From the NCBI GenBank assembly GCA_002104985.1, contig MCGO01000055.1, positions 186,001-250,000 on the forward strand: DNA of 64,000 nt. Direction: 5' to 3'. The position numbers and the translations under genes are program-made. Numbering within the stretch: the stretch's first letter is position 1; each line of letters starts with the position of its first letter. This document shows positions 52,689 through 64,000 of the stretch, piece after piece. Below the pieces are notes generated by a model. The model ran no database searches, was not told the origin of the DNA, and was given only the letters and a program-made list of their open reading frames with translations. Source of the stretch: Rhizoclosmatium globosum (taxonomy: Eukaryota; Chytridiomycota; Chytridiomycetes; Chytridiales; Chytriomycetaceae).

Positions 52689-53211
52689 TCTTTACGTTCT
52701 GAAGGTCAAGGTATTTCAGGGGGGAGTTTTGTTTGTTTCTGGTACGGACGTGGTTTTTAGTGATTGGTATTTGAGTGGTTATGTAGTTGTTGGGAGATTT
52801 CCATCCTGTCAAAACGCGTTGCATATTCTATATCGGGTCTACTTACAGATTATGAGGCGCAATTTGATTCGTCAACTACCCAGGAACGGAGTATGGAGTT
52901 TGGAACCGAGCGAAACGCGAAAGCTGATTGTCCTTTTCTGGTTCAAAGAAAAATTGAAAGACTCACTCTGAGACGTCCCCACTTCGCCTTCCAATAGTTA
53001 CTAATCAGTGAAGTTCCCTGCGCGTGAATCAAAAAATCGGACAGGAGTAGAATGTGAGATGTCATCTTGTTTGCCCATCACAAAATCCTCATAAACTACA
53101 TATAGAAACTAATAAAATGCCTTTCATTTCATTTTGTACCGATTATCAATTTAAATACACTGCTTCAACTCCTCCTCCTCACACAACAGAACCTCTTCAA
53201 CACTCGACACA
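52689..53211. other. Intergenic
   Basis: Promoter side of the SH3-RA gene and 3' side of the RFC gene; nothing else recognised. Short plus-strand open frames here have no domain. Confidence 0.4.
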
Positions 53212-54842
53212 TCACACAACCAAATCACAAGCATTCTTAAACCCACCCACCAAACTCGCCAACTGCAGCTTCTCACTACACCCAACACTCAAGTTATACT
53301 CCACCTCCGCCAGCTTCACCAACAACTTTACACGCACATGCGGCGGCAGTTCCATACCCTGAAGCACGGCATGTAATTCAAGAAGCATATCTGAGAGCGC
53401 GAGACCTTTTTCTTGTTTCAAGGATTTGATATCTATGTGGAAAAGGTGGGTTGGTTTGAGAAAATGATCGAGACAGAGAGGAAGGGGAAGGTACGAAACT
53501 GGAATGCGCAACGTCAAACGACTCTCCAAACAACCAATCCGCCATCTTGACGATATCCCCAGGAACAGGTGCTCCTACACACGTGTATATCGAGACTTCA
53601 TCCGCGACAGGGTACGCTGCGTGAACAGCTTGTAAAATGTTGAGCATGCGTCTCATATCGCCTTTCGACAGTTTGAGGAGCGCGGATCGGCCTGTCTCTG
53701 TGATGTTGATGGACTCGGCGGCGACAACGTGGTCTAGGCGGGTGCGGATGAAGGATTCGGGGATTGGAGCGAAACGGAAGCGCGTGCATCTGGATTGGAG
53801 GGCGGGGATGATTTTGGAGACGTAGTTGCAGATTATGCAGAAGCGGACGTTTTGGGTGTATTTTTCGACGACTGTTATTATTTTTAAGGGGTGGGAGGGT
53901 TAGTTATTTGGAGAGGAGAGAGTGGAGGGAAGGGGACGTACTTCGTCGAAGCGCGTTTTGGGCGACTTGGGTCATGGCGTCACATTCGTCAAGGATGATA
54001 AGTTTGAAACCAGAGCTGAATTGATTTGTTAGTGTGGGAATTGGATTGAATCTCTTCGGTTTTCGGTGATATGTCGCCTTCAAACCTGAACCTCTCCCTG
54101 AATAACCACGTCCACTCTTTGTAGCTCTTCACACAACATCCCACACACTCTCTCTTCGCTTCACTTCTTAGTAATCAAAGTACCTGAATATCTTTTTCGT
54201 GCTGGCAAAGTTTTTGATCTGTTCTCGGACAACATCAATACCACGATCATCTGATGCATTGAGCTAAAAACACAAAGCATGGGTTACTTCCCACCGAACA
54301 CAGGCTACAGAAATAAAGCAGAAGGTACCTCTAGAATCATTGACTTGTACTTTGGCCCGTACAGCTTTCGCGCAACAGCAAGGATCATTGACGTCTTTCC
54401 GGTGCCCTGTTGATGGATGAGGTGAGTCTTTCGCAGTGCAAACGAGGGTTAACGCACAGGCGGCCCGTAAAAGAGAAGGTGAGGCAGTTTGTTCTGGTCG
54501 ATAAACTTTGAGACAGACTGGATAATGTCTCCGTGCGAAATGAGTTCATCGAGCTGAGAGGGTCTGTACTTCTCGACCCTTTTGTTTGTTTGTTTGTTTG
54601 TTTGTGGTAGAGTAGGTGCGAGTAGATTGCGAGGACAGGTTAGTACTAGTGTGCATGAAGCAGGTAGTAGTAGTTGGTAGTTACCAAGGAAGCGAGTCTT
54701 CTTTGACGCCGCCTTCAAACGAGGGAAGAAGCGAAATCACTTGCTTTCCTTTCGCCTTGTCGCTTGGTTGTTGGTGCACTGGCATTGGCGCCAACGGTGC
54801 GTGGAAGTCGTCCATTTCAATGTCCTCGGATTCGGACCCCAT
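53212..54842 (-). CDS. RFC3: Replication factor C small subunit (yeast Rfc3 / human RFC5 type)
   Basis: Seven exons: 54685-54842, 54458-54578, 54329-54406, 54184-54263, 53942-54015, 53500-53871 and 53212-53432. AAA+ clamp-loader ATPase: RFC boxes 'VEKYRPSQLDELISH', Walker A 'GPP|GTGKTS' split by intron 2, 'ELNASDDRGIDVVREQIKNFA', Walker B 'LIILDECDAMTQVAQNALRR', sensor 1 'FCIICNYVSKIIPALQSRCTRFRF' with the arginine-finger S-R-C, and sensor 2 'GDMRRMLNILQ'. With the other RFC subunits it loads PCNA at primer ends. Intron 4 (168 nt) and intron 1 (106 nt) are longer than usual. It diverges from the next gene across 140 bp. Confidence 0.92.
54581..54604. repeat. (TTTG)6 microsatellite in RFC3 intron 1
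   Basis: Six perfect TTTG units next to the acceptor site of the minus-strand intron, where they read as a CAAA tract just upstream of AG. Confidence 0.9.
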
Positions 54843-54982
54843 CATTTGTTGGTCTTGTTTTTTAAATGGTTTTTATATTTATTAGGGGAGGTTACTCTGC
54901 CAATCCCAGTGGAAATCTTGTGCCCTTTCACATTCCTTCGAGAACATCCCTACCAGTACTCCTTGAGATAACTAAGTATATC

Positions 54983-57424
54983 ATGAGCTCGTTTTCCTTC
55001 TCTCTGCCTCCTATCCCTCTTCCTCACACTCCTCCTCTCTGGACATCGCGTCGTCTTCCAGGACACAGGTACATTTTCTTCTTCAGCTTGTTTCTTCCAC
55101 CCTTGTGAATACTCACGCTATTTTATTCCGCAGTATCCACTACTCCCAACTACGAACAGTCCAAGACCCAACTCTCTCACTCGGTGACTCGTTTCTCTAC
55201 AAACTGGATCCTCATCCTTCTGCTGGTTCTGGAGGGACGAACCAAAATAATGTTCAAGTTGTTGTCACGCGTGATAATTGCAGGGATCTCGTTTTCCCTC
55301 GTGTCAGAAGGGCGAGAGGGCGGGTTAGGGAGATTGAGGAGAGGGTTGAAGGGGAGTTGGTGAGTGTGTGGTTATTTTAAACGAGCGAGTAGTGATTATG
55401 AGTTGGACGGAGTCACGGAGTCGAGAAATTATTATTGAGCGTGGCAAATATCAATTTGATGGGGTGACTGCATGGCGGAGTCGTTCAAGAGAAACAGTGT
55501 CAACTACCGATATACACTGAAACAATACAATCAAAATAATAACGGTTTTTCGTCTAGGCTACTCAATTCGAAGGCTTGACAGAAGACCAACGTGAAAGTG
55601 TGCTTCATTTGGTGAAACGAAACGCAAAACTCAGAGAAATGAATAGGAAATTAATTAACAAGGATGATAGTAGTGTGGAGGGAAGTCAAGATAAAATATC
55701 GATGGATAACTCAAATTCAGAGGATGTGTTGAAGACTGCAGGCATTGACTTCGTTGTGTATGATTACATTTTGAAAGGTGGCGGGGATTTGAAGGAAGGA
55801 GAGCGCAAGTTTCGCAGTGATGTGGAGGAAGAGGAGAAGAATCAAAAGAAGGAGGCGAAGGAGGTTGGGTCTCGTGAATTAGGAAGTGACGGGGAACTTG
55901 TGACTGAGAAGGTATTTCCACTTCTTCTACACGTTTCAAACACTTACTCTTTTATGGTTATCGATAGAATGGATCAAATTCAACACTACCATCCCTTTCA
56001 ACACTCATCCAAAAACCAGCTGTCCCTGCAATTCCACAAATTGAACTGACACCGCGCCAGAAATACGCCAAACTCGTGGCAAAACGCGACCTCTTCCCCA
56101 ACACATCCACAACTCTCACATCCACATCTTCAACAACAACCGAAGAACAACTCCCAGCCGCAGCAGCCGGCCTCGAAGAAATGAAACGCGTCACAAAAGG
56201 TCTCCACGACTGGTCCCAAAACATGATCAACGCCCCCATAAACCTCTTTGACAACAAAAACCTCCCCAAAATAACACCAAGCCCCTGGACACTCACCACC
56301 ACCACAAACCAACGAACCGGAAGCCCACCCAAACAAGCCCTCTTCGACCTCACAGGCACCTCCCCCGCCGGAATCATCACCGGAAGCGGCGAACCCATCC
56401 TCTTACAACCCTCCACCCAACCAGGACCCACCGGCCCCTCCCCAGACACAAACACCCTCACAGTCCCCGGCCTCCCCGGCGACGCCCACAAATCAACACC
56501 CGGCCTCAAAGACGACCCCCTCTTCGTCGACTCCGCGTACGGCGAATTCGACGTCTTGCTAAACGCGTGTAAACCTACGGCAACGGAAAGTAAACTCAGT
56601 ATTCGGTTGAACGTTGTGCAGGAGACCAATCCGCCTTGTGCATTGGTTGCGGCGTTGAAGGAGAACCTTGGGTATGAGATTCGGACAAGGGTTGAAGGGT
56701 TGAAGGTTGCGGAGGAGAGGGTTGCGAGGCGGGTTGTTCGAAGTGAGTTTTGCGTTTGTTTTTTTTTGAGAGAGAGGGGGGTGGGGGCTAACCTTTTTTT
56801 TTGGTGGGGGCAGAGGACTTTGTTGTTTCTACGCATCCTGTAAAGGAGGGGGGTGGACATAAACGGGTGAACTATGGTAACTGGTATATCAAGCCGGACA
56901 TGTGGAATGAGTACATGTTGAAAAGCGGGGCTGAGAAGAACCCGAAACCGAGGCCTAAAATGGGTGGACTTGTACAACAGAAGCTTGACCAGATTATGGT
57001 TGTTCGTGCGAAGGAGGAGGCTGCGTTTCAAGCGGCTTTGATGCAGAGTCTTGGCGGTGGGGGAGGGGCCCCGCCTGGTGTTCCTGTGCCGAGTGCGGGT
57101 GGTGGACAGGGGGAGAGGCATGAGAGGGGGAGGAATAGTAAAGCTGGGATTGCGGGGCATGATAAGAGTGCGCATACTTCGAAAACGCATTCTCGCGCTG
57201 TTTCGACGAATAACCTTGCGGCGAGTCGGGGTGGTGGTGTTGGAGCGAGTATTAACAATATTGCGGCTGTGGTGGCGATGAGGAGTATTAGTCGACAGGT
57301 TAGTATGAATAATATTGAAAACACTACGGGTGCTGCTGGAAGGGCTATTAGTGTACTGCGGAATGAAATGAGGGGAAGCGTGCCTAATATTAACAGTGCT
57401 GGCGTTCCAGAGGAAGTAGCTTAA
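54983..57424 (+). CDS. FAM47-like protein (tentative)
   Basis: Five exons: 54983-55068, 55134-55359, 55558-55911, 55968-56742 and 56814-57424; introns 56-198 nt, all restoring phase. Mostly charged or Pro/Thr-rich sequence. The only family-like block is 'HKRVNYGNWYIKPDMWNEY' in the last exon, which resembles the Y-G-A-W-Y-L-x-x-x-x-W motif of FAM47-type proteins. A Gly/Ala/Ser-rich low-complexity tail follows. If the match is right, a flagellum- or testis-type protein is possible, which would suit a zoosporic fungus. Function is otherwise unknown. Confidence 0.5.
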
Positions 57425-57553
57425 TGTTTAAGTTCATTGAGAAGTAAAATAATAATAAAAGAGGATGAAGTGGTCTTGACGTTATCCCGGAACGGATCGG
57501 GACGCCACTTTTTGACTTTCCCCAAACTCTGCCCCAACAAAAAAAGCAGCGAA

Positions 57554-59280
57554 ATGATGTTTAGCGCTCTTGCTTCTGCACCAAAACGGGTTCTTGGATT
57601 CCACTCGCGCTTTCTTGCGACCGCTGCTGCCCAGGCTGCGGCAAAGGTGGGTCCTAGTTGGTTATTGTTAGGTTATTGAGACCTGTCGAACTAACCCAAA
57701 CTGGCTGGATGCAGCCAATGAACGCTTCGCTTGAAGCCACTGATCCAGAGATCTTTGATATTATTGAGAAGGAGAAGCAGCGCCAGAGAGAGAGTATTGT
57801 CCTGATCCCTTCAGAGGTTGGTCTCATAATGTCCTTGAAAGTAAGCTAAACCCACCCACAACTCAGAACTTTACCTCTGCAGCTGTAATGGGTGCCCTTG
57901 GATCGGTGATGCAGAACAAGTACTCGGAGGGTTACCCAAATGCCAGGTACTGTCCCTACAATAACCCTTCCTGCCATCCCAAAAAAACCTAAAAAACCGC
58001 AATCCAACCAGATACTACGGTGGAAACGAATTCATTGACCAAGCCGAACTTCTCTGCCAAAAACGTGCGCTCGAACTCTTCAACTTGGACCCTGCAAAAT
58101 GGGGTGTCAATGTCCAACCCCTTTCGGGTGCTCCGGCAAACTTGTACGTCTACAACGCTCTCATGAAACCGCATGAGCGTTTGATGGGGCTCGACTTGCC
58201 ACATGGTGGTCACCTTTCTCATGGGTTCCAGACGGACACGAAAAAGATTTCGGCAGTTTCGATTTACTTTGAGTCTATGCCGTACAGAGTTCGTGAGGAT
58301 ACTGGAGTTATTGACTTTGATATGTTGCAAAAGACTGCGGCTATTTATCGTCCTAAAGTGTGAGTATTTCCTGGTCCTGATCAGGGCGTTCACTCTCAAC
58401 AAAACTAAACATAAACAATAGCCTCGTCGCTGGAGCTTCCGCGTACCCAAGAAACTGGGACTTTGGTAAAATGAAGCAAATTGCCTCCAGCGTCGGCGCC
58501 TACCTCCTCGCCGACATTGCCCACACCTCCGGCCTCGTCGGCGCCGGCGTCCTCCCCCACCCCTTCGACCACGCCGACGTTGTCACAACAACAACCCACA
58601 AATCCCTCCGCGGCCCCCGCGGTGCCATGATCTTCTACAGAAAGGGCGTCCGCTCCGTCGACAAGAAAGGCAAGGAAATCATGTACGACCTCGAAACCCC
58701 AATCAACGCGTCTGTCTTCCCGGGACACCAAGGCGGCCCGCACAACCACACCATCACGGCCCTTGCCGTCGCACTGAAGCAGGCAAAGACTCCTGAATTC
58801 AAGGCGTACCAGACACAGGTTCTCAAAAATGCAAAGGCGATGGAGAAGACGTTCGCGGGGGCTGGGTATGATATGGTTTCTGGGGGTACTGATACGCACC
58901 TTTTGCTTGTGGACTTGAGAAACAAGGGTGTGGATGGGGCTCGTGTGGAACGTATTCTTGAGCTTGTGAACATTGCGGCGAACAAGAATACTGTTCCGGG
59001 AGATAAGAGTGCGCTTGTTCCACATGGTTTGCGTATTGGTGCGCCAGCCATGACGACTCGTGGGCTTGTTGAGGCGGACTTTGAGAAGGTGTCCAAGTTT
59101 GTGATTCGGGCGGTTGAGATTGCTGTGGGGTTGAAGAGTAAGGTTGGGGGTACAAAGTTCAAGGACTTTAAAGAGTACGTTGCGGATGGAAGTGCTATTC
59201 CAGAGATTGTTGCGCTCAAGAAGGAGGTTGTTGAGTTCAGCAAGGGTTCCCAACTATTGGAGTTGAGGAGTCTAGCTTGA
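57554..59280 (+). CDS. SHM1: Serine hydroxymethyltransferase, mitochondrial
   Basis: Five exons: 57554-57646, 57715-57816, 57867-57946, 58012-58359 and 58422-59280; introns 50-68 nt. The N terminus is a mitochondrial presequence (Arg/Ala/Ser-rich, '[18 protein letters not shown]'). Core: '[15 protein letters not shown]', '[20 protein letters not shown]', '[19 protein letters not shown]', '[13 protein letters not shown]', and the PLP-binding Lys in '[18 protein letters not shown]'. PLP enzyme interconverting serine/THF and glycine/methylene-THF, the reaction that feeds the one-carbon unit oxidised by MTD1. Codon use shifts to GC-rich in exon 5. Confidence 0.95.
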
Positions 59281-59438
59281 GATACAAATAAGCGCGCTGT
59301 TTTAAGTTGTGGGGTCTTCGTTTGGATTCGGAGAATTAATTTTTCACTTTGACCCATTGGCAGTGACAAGGGTTTTTAATATAAAAGACATATTCAAAAA
59401 TATATGTAAACCGAGAATGTAGAATGGGGGGCTCCTAT

Positions 59439-60276
59439 TGTGACAGGCCTCTCCGCTGGCTATGTCCTGAATCCCTGCTCCGATCCTAGGGTTCTGGTAA
59501 TAGGCCTTTGGTAAATGCCTGCAAAAGTCCTTGCTGACTCCGAAAATGGTCCCTTGATAGGTTCGGAGGTTGAGGAACGGTATCCTTAAGTTCTAAGCTT
59601 AAGGTGGTTTAGAAACAAAATCAAGAACAACAAAACTAAACAACAACAGGGAGGAAAGGGATAATAATAATGACAAAAAGGAAATAAACGAACATAAAAT
59701 AAATTCCACATCTCGCTCGCACCTGGCCTTCATGCCTTACTACAACTACTACGAGAGTCTGCACCACACCACTCCCGGGTCCTCAATAAGATATAAGTAT
59801 TATGTGTTTCGCTATAAGCTCTGTTTCCAGTGCCTAAGTATACTACGCATACCGACGGAATAATAATAGCCTAATAGAGGGCAATTGACTATCCGCAGTA
59901 GGTTCTGCCGCCAGTTGAGATTCCAATACTACCTTCCACGGTCCTGCCCTGCCTGAAGTACTCGCTCAACGCGCCCCAACCTACTCGCCGTCTCCAGGCT
60001 CCACACATAATCACGAAAGGCCTCACTCGCCCCTTTGGTCTGCTCTCGCTCACTTTCGCTCTATACTTATCTACAACGCTGTAGCTAGATCCCTTTTCTT
60101 GGTTTGTTTATCGTTGCGGCTCAGGACTCGTCGCGCCCACTTCTTCAGCTCGTCGCCGTCGGTGTCCCTTTACAACGCGTCCTCCGCCCTCCCAGGGTAA
60201 CTGGTGTCCACGGTGCCTACCCCGTTGTGGATCCCGAACTGGTCTCGCGTTATTAGAACGCGCTGCTGCCGTCACA
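59439..60276 (-). repeat. Candidate solo LTR (related type, reversed)
   Basis: A gene-free block starts TGTGACAGG and ends GCCGTCACA, a TG..CA pair with a 6-bp terminal inverted repeat (TGTGAC/GTCACA), the same layout as the TGTAAC/GTTACA ends of the 35268-49439 LTRs. Read on the minus strand it has the same mix of GCGAGCGAG-like runs and a TTTATTT/TTCCTTTTT tract. The sequence is not a copy of that LTR. No target duplication is visible. About 838 bp. Confidence 0.4.
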
Positions 60277-60463
60277 GACTGGTGACTTTCAACTTATCAG
60301 CAACTTTTATTCCATTGTTCACTTGTCGCTCCCCAACAATCAAACAATAATCCAAAAATCCAGACCTAAAATAATAAATAAAGAAAACCCTCCCAATAGT
60401 AAGTACAACTCTCAACCCCATGTCGATTTGTACTCGACACTATAACATGATAAATAAAGGGCT

Positions 60464-62490
60464 TCAAGCCTTTGGCTCCTCTGTTGGCTGTGAGGGATTT
60501 GTGGAAGATGGAACAACTGATTCCTCAGTACTTTTTGCAACAGCTGAAGCAGCAGCTGTCGTTCCTCCTGTTGATGACGCTGGTGGAGGAATCGCGTATA
60601 ATGGAGCTGGCTGTTCTGAAGCATCAACCCCTTTTGACAATGGCGACGGCTTATCACCAGCCCCTTCCGGAAGCCCCGGAACTTTCGACGCCGAGTCCCC
60701 CGTACTCACTTCCTTCCCCTCCGGCCTCGTCGGCATATCCGGACTCAACTGCTCCAAACTCTTCTGACTCCCCCCACGACTCACAACACTCCCCGCTTTA
60801 CTCCTCAGCGTTCCCAACTCCTCCTCCATATCAACATGCTCACTACGGTTATCCATGATATCCACAGCGCTAGACCGGTTCGACGCAAGCGACGCGCGCG
60901 ACATGGACACGGAGCGTTGGATTTCGCCCATTTTGGCTTCCCAGACTTTCGACTTTTTGCGGTCCTTGGCGGGGGTCGGGAGCTTGGTGATGTCAAAGTT
61001 TGTGTATTGGGCTTCGATTTTGTCGTATTCTTTGGCGAGTTCGAGGGACTGGCGGGAGAGTTTTGAGGCGACGGAAGCTGTAGAAGTGTTTGTTGTTTTT
61101 GTTAGTGTTTGAGAGAGGAGTGGAATGGCAAACGAGGGTAGGGTGCTTACATCGTCCGTCCTTCTCCTTCTTTCGTGGCTTTGCTTTTAGTGGCGTGTCT
61201 TCATAGAAGATTTCATCCATGTCGTGTTTATCGTCAAAATTGAATTTCGATGCCTATAAGTAAAATACTCAGTCAGGCAACGGGAAATATAAAGAAGGTA
61301 CTCACATCAGGCACGTAAGGTGGGGTAACCTCCAACGCATCCAATTTCTCCCAATCATAGTCAATGAACCACTCGTGTGTATTGATCCTTGTATCTCCTC
61401 CGCTCTCTTTCGAGCCGAGTCTGTTGACGGCAGGGCGCGTCAGGAATCCTTTGATGACGTCTTTACAGGGTTCAGAAATTTTGATTTCGTCGTCGGGTGG
61501 GAATTCGAGGGGTCCTGATATGATGAGCTTTTTGAGATCGTCATTTTTCTTCGCGCGGAAAGGTCTCTATAATAAGCAAGTGATTCAGTTTATGTTTCGA
61601 AATGATTAAAGGGTCCACCTTGCCACAAAGCATTTCATAGTGGATTACTCCGAGTGACCACCAATCGATTGTGTATGTGTATCCAGCTTTTTGCTCGAGA
61701 ATTTCAGGAGCTGGTGAGATTTAAGATAAACAATTCACATCCTTCAACTGGGTGTGAATGAACGTACCCATATACACCAAGCTTCCTGCAACAGCATGTA
61801 GCGGCTTTCCTTCCTTCCAATACGTTGAAATGTTGAAGTCTGTGAGACACGCGTTTCCTCGTATATCCAACAAGACTATCGTCAAATAATAAGACCAATT
61901 GAAAACACAAGCGAGCACACTCAACTGTTATCCGGTTTCAAATCTCGATGCACGACATGTTTCGAATGTAAATACATCAAACCCAACGCAATTTGTGCAA
62001 CATAAAACTTGACCCATTCCTCGGGGAAGATGTTATTGTTGTTTGTGAGTAGGAACCGCAAGTCTCCTCCCAACTTCAGGTCCATCACCATGAACATGTG
62101 TTCATCATCTTGAAACGCGTATATCAAGTTACTGTGAATATTCGAAATCAGCAAAATAACGCGATCGCCACTTTCTTTGAGTGAAACTAACCATACAAAA
62201 GGACAGTTTACAATCTCCAGCAACTTTCGTTCTTGTATAATATTATCGACAGCCTTCATTTTAATACATTGCTCCTTGTTGATGTATTTCAACGCGTATT
62301 TCTCCTTTGAGAGTTTATGTTGGACGATTTTGACTTTTCCAAAGGCTCCCTTTCCGATCGCTCGAAGGAGATCAAAGTGACCCAAGTTCACTGCGGTGAA
62401 GTATTATGTTTGATGAGTTATCATGTTTCTTTTGTTACCTTCTTGCTCAAAGTCTATCTGTTCCTCGACTTTGGAACAACAGATACCCAT
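60464..62490 (-). CDS. STK32/YANK-type AGC protein kinase
   Basis: Eight exons: 62439-62490, 62192-62390, 61926-62131, 61768-61875, 61619-61710, 61306-61566, 61151-61253 and 60464-61077; introns 48-73 nt. It begins MGICCSK, a dual acylation signal (myristoyl Gly2, Cys4/5). Kinase domain: G-loop 'IGKGAFGKV', Lys in 'YALKYINK', 'HVVHRDLKPDNILLD', 'TDFNIS' in place of DFG, 'GSLVYMAPEI', 'WWSLGVIHYEML'. The D-F-N loop is the mark of YANK kinases. After the domain come a basic segment and a Ser/Pro/Glu-rich tail of about 150 residues. Likely membrane-bound Ser/Thr kinase; substrates unknown. Confidence 0.85.
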
Positions 62491-62674
62491 ATTGATTCCT
62501 TAAGAAAAAGTTGTCTTGGTGCTTAGAAAGATGGTTATATCAGGACTGGGACGATTGTTTCCAGTTGGAACGTGAGAGAGTTGAAAATTTCCGATTCCAT
62601 ATCCCCTCCATTGTTCTCTTGGAACACAAGGAAAAGTAAAATAAATGTATTCTATTTATTATACACAGGACGAA

Positions 62675-64000
62675 TTACTTTCGCCTTTCGTCGAAACCTT
62701 TCTTCCCTTGTACTTTGTCAAGTCTTTCATGATAGATCAAATCGATTCGTTTACGAACATCGTCGAATTCGTCTAGGATGCTTTCGAATGCGCTTCTTGA
62801 AAGTTGATAGAGCATACAGGGAGTTGATGCTTGAATGGTCGCTGTGCGTGGGATATTCGCAAGAAGTGCAATCTCTGCAAGAAGTTAGTTTCTCTTTGAT
62901 GTACAAACAGTTAATCAATACCTCCGAAAAATGCCCCTTCTTTTAACGTAGCTACAATATTGTCCCCAATACGAACATCAACTCGCCCATTTTTGATAAA
63001 GTACTGTTTGGACTGTATGAGAATACGAAAGATAAAATTCGAGGAACACACCAATTCGTATCCGATTTCACCTTGCCTAAACACAATATCTCCTCCAATA
63101 AAGAAACAAGCAACAAGAGAATTTGCGATTCGTAGAAGGAACTTATCGTCTCGTCCATCACACTCGGTTCTTTGCAGGAATGTTACTTTTGAGACAAGTT
63201 CTCTGGCTGCAGCAAGTTTCCTTTCCTCTTCTTCACTTTTTATCTTGTTCATTCTTTCTTTGTAAATTAATTGCACGTTTTCCATTACATCAGGGAACTC
63301 GTCGGTGATTCTCTCGAAACATGGTCGAGTAAGTCTGTATAACATACAAGGAACCATGGCCTTGACAGTAGCTGTTCTCGGTAGATTGGCGATAAGCGCA
63401 ACTTCTCCAAAGAATGCACCATCATGTAAGAATGCAACTTGTTTGCCATTTACAATAATTTCAACACGTCCGGATTTCATAAAATACTAAATTCTGTCAG
63501 TGGAGAAGTTGATATTCGTGAGAAACAACTCACCATATCATTACTAATCTGAAAAAGAAATTGCTGGTTAATATTGCACGAGATGAGGCAAACCACATAC
63601 CTCTCCTTGATTAAATATAACATCATCGGCGCAATAAAATGCAGCGGTAAGTGAAGAAGCAATGCGAAGTAAGAAGACTTCGTTTCGCCCATCTTGAGCC
63701 TTCCTCTTTAAGAACTCCACTTTAGCAATCAACTCTTTGGCAGCACTCAGCTTCCTCGCTTCTTCCTCCACTCTTATTTTCTCCATGCGCTCTTTATACA
63801 CAATATCGACCTTGGCTCGCACATCATCGAACTCATTTAGGATAGTCTTGAAAGCAACTCGAGTCAAACGATATAAGATACAAGAAGTTTCGCATTGTAC
63901 TGTAGCTGTTCGAGGAATATTTCCCAAGATCGCTACTTCTCCAAAGAAACCGCCTTCCTTCAGTGACGCTACTTTGGTTCCTCCCACAAGAACGCTGACA
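62675..64000 (-). CDS. Tandem cyclic-nucleotide-binding domain protein (partial, 5' end outside)
   Basis: Five exons visible: >63601-64000, a 15-nt microexon 63534-63548, 63052-63486, 62922-63003 and 62675-62874; introns 47-52 nt. Three repeated units of about 130 residues share 'K.GRV', 'L.EGAFFGEVALLANIPRTAT', 'C.LYRLTR..F..I..EFDDV' and a helix 'YKERM.KI..EEE.RKL'. These are the cNMP-binding beta-barrel, the phosphate-binding cassette (F-G-E-x-A-L...P-R-T-A) and the C helix of CNB domains. The Arg and Glu that contact the cyclic phosphate are kept in the visible units. No kinase or channel segment is seen; the N-terminal part is beyond the window. Confidence 0.8.

Noticed and set aside
59281..60440. 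rRNA or tRNA genes in the gene-free block after SHMT
   Set aside because: I saw no conserved rRNA core sequence or cloverleaf with A and B boxes; the ends fit an LTR better. A tRNAscan run would settle it.
1..64000. CRISPR arrays, bacterial operons or ribosome binding sites
   Set aside because: The spliceosomal introns and gene content are eukaryotic; no spaced repeat array is present.

Overview
The window is nuclear DNA of a fungus, most likely a zoosporic (chytrid-like) one. Nearly every gene is broken by short GT..AG introns of 44-73 nt. The gene set is fungal: NAD-dependent methylene-THF dehydrogenase of the MTD1 type, old yellow enzymes, a Clr2-like silencing factor and DOMON proteins. 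A tandem cyclic-nucleotide-binding protein, a STK32/YANK-type kinase and a FAM47-like protein suit a lineage with flagellated zoospores. The organism call is inference from gene content, not from a marker gene.

Left end (1-6.3 kb): repeat-rich. A decayed Ty1/copia-like element lies on the minus strand (gag relic at 0.78-2.5 kb, integrase relic at 1-382), but its protease segment (403-760) is on the plus strand, so part of it is inverted. Next come an array of short alternating inverted repeats (3017-3122), a pair of about 160-bp direct repeats (4.1 and 6.1 kb), and a 2-kb segment bounded by short inverted ends that carries an intron-containing pseudogene.

6.4-34.4 kb: dense host genes. They are a secreted exordium-like protein, two OYE flavoproteins, MTD1, a GT31-like glycosyltransferase, a pyridine-nucleotide disulfide oxidoreductase, a Clr2-like/C2H2 protein, a BTB-domain protein, an acyltransferase-3 membrane protein, a DUF1295 reductase-like protein, a peroxidase-DOMON-TM-SAM protein, and two intact stomatin-like (SPFH) genes in divergent orientation.

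34.5-49.4 kb: a third stomatin gene is cut off in its first intron by a 14.2-kb LTR retrotransposon (35268-49439) with 1038-bp LTRs that are about 98.6% identical. It is Ty3/gypsy-like: protease, RT, RNase H and integrase in that order. Its pol reading frame also holds a complete exonuclease III/APE1-type (EEP) nuclease domain between RNase H and integrase, a region of about 330 residues of unknown kind between the integrase core and the GPY/F-like module, and a chromodomain-like tail. Such nucleases are normally found in DNA repair enzymes or non-LTR retrotransposons, so this is the most unusual object in the window. The gag-pol junction has stops and several -1 frame changes. No target-site duplication is visible, and the flanks belong to two different genes.

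49.4-64 kb: host genes again. They are an F-box protein whose start lies 35 bp from the right LTR, an SH3-RA adaptor, replication factor C subunit (RFC3 type), a FAM47-like protein, mitochondrial SHMT, a candidate solo LTR, a STK32/YANK-type kinase, and the 3' part of a multi-CNBD gene that runs off the right edge. MTD1 and SHMT are both folate one-carbon enzymes but are far apart and not co-arranged.
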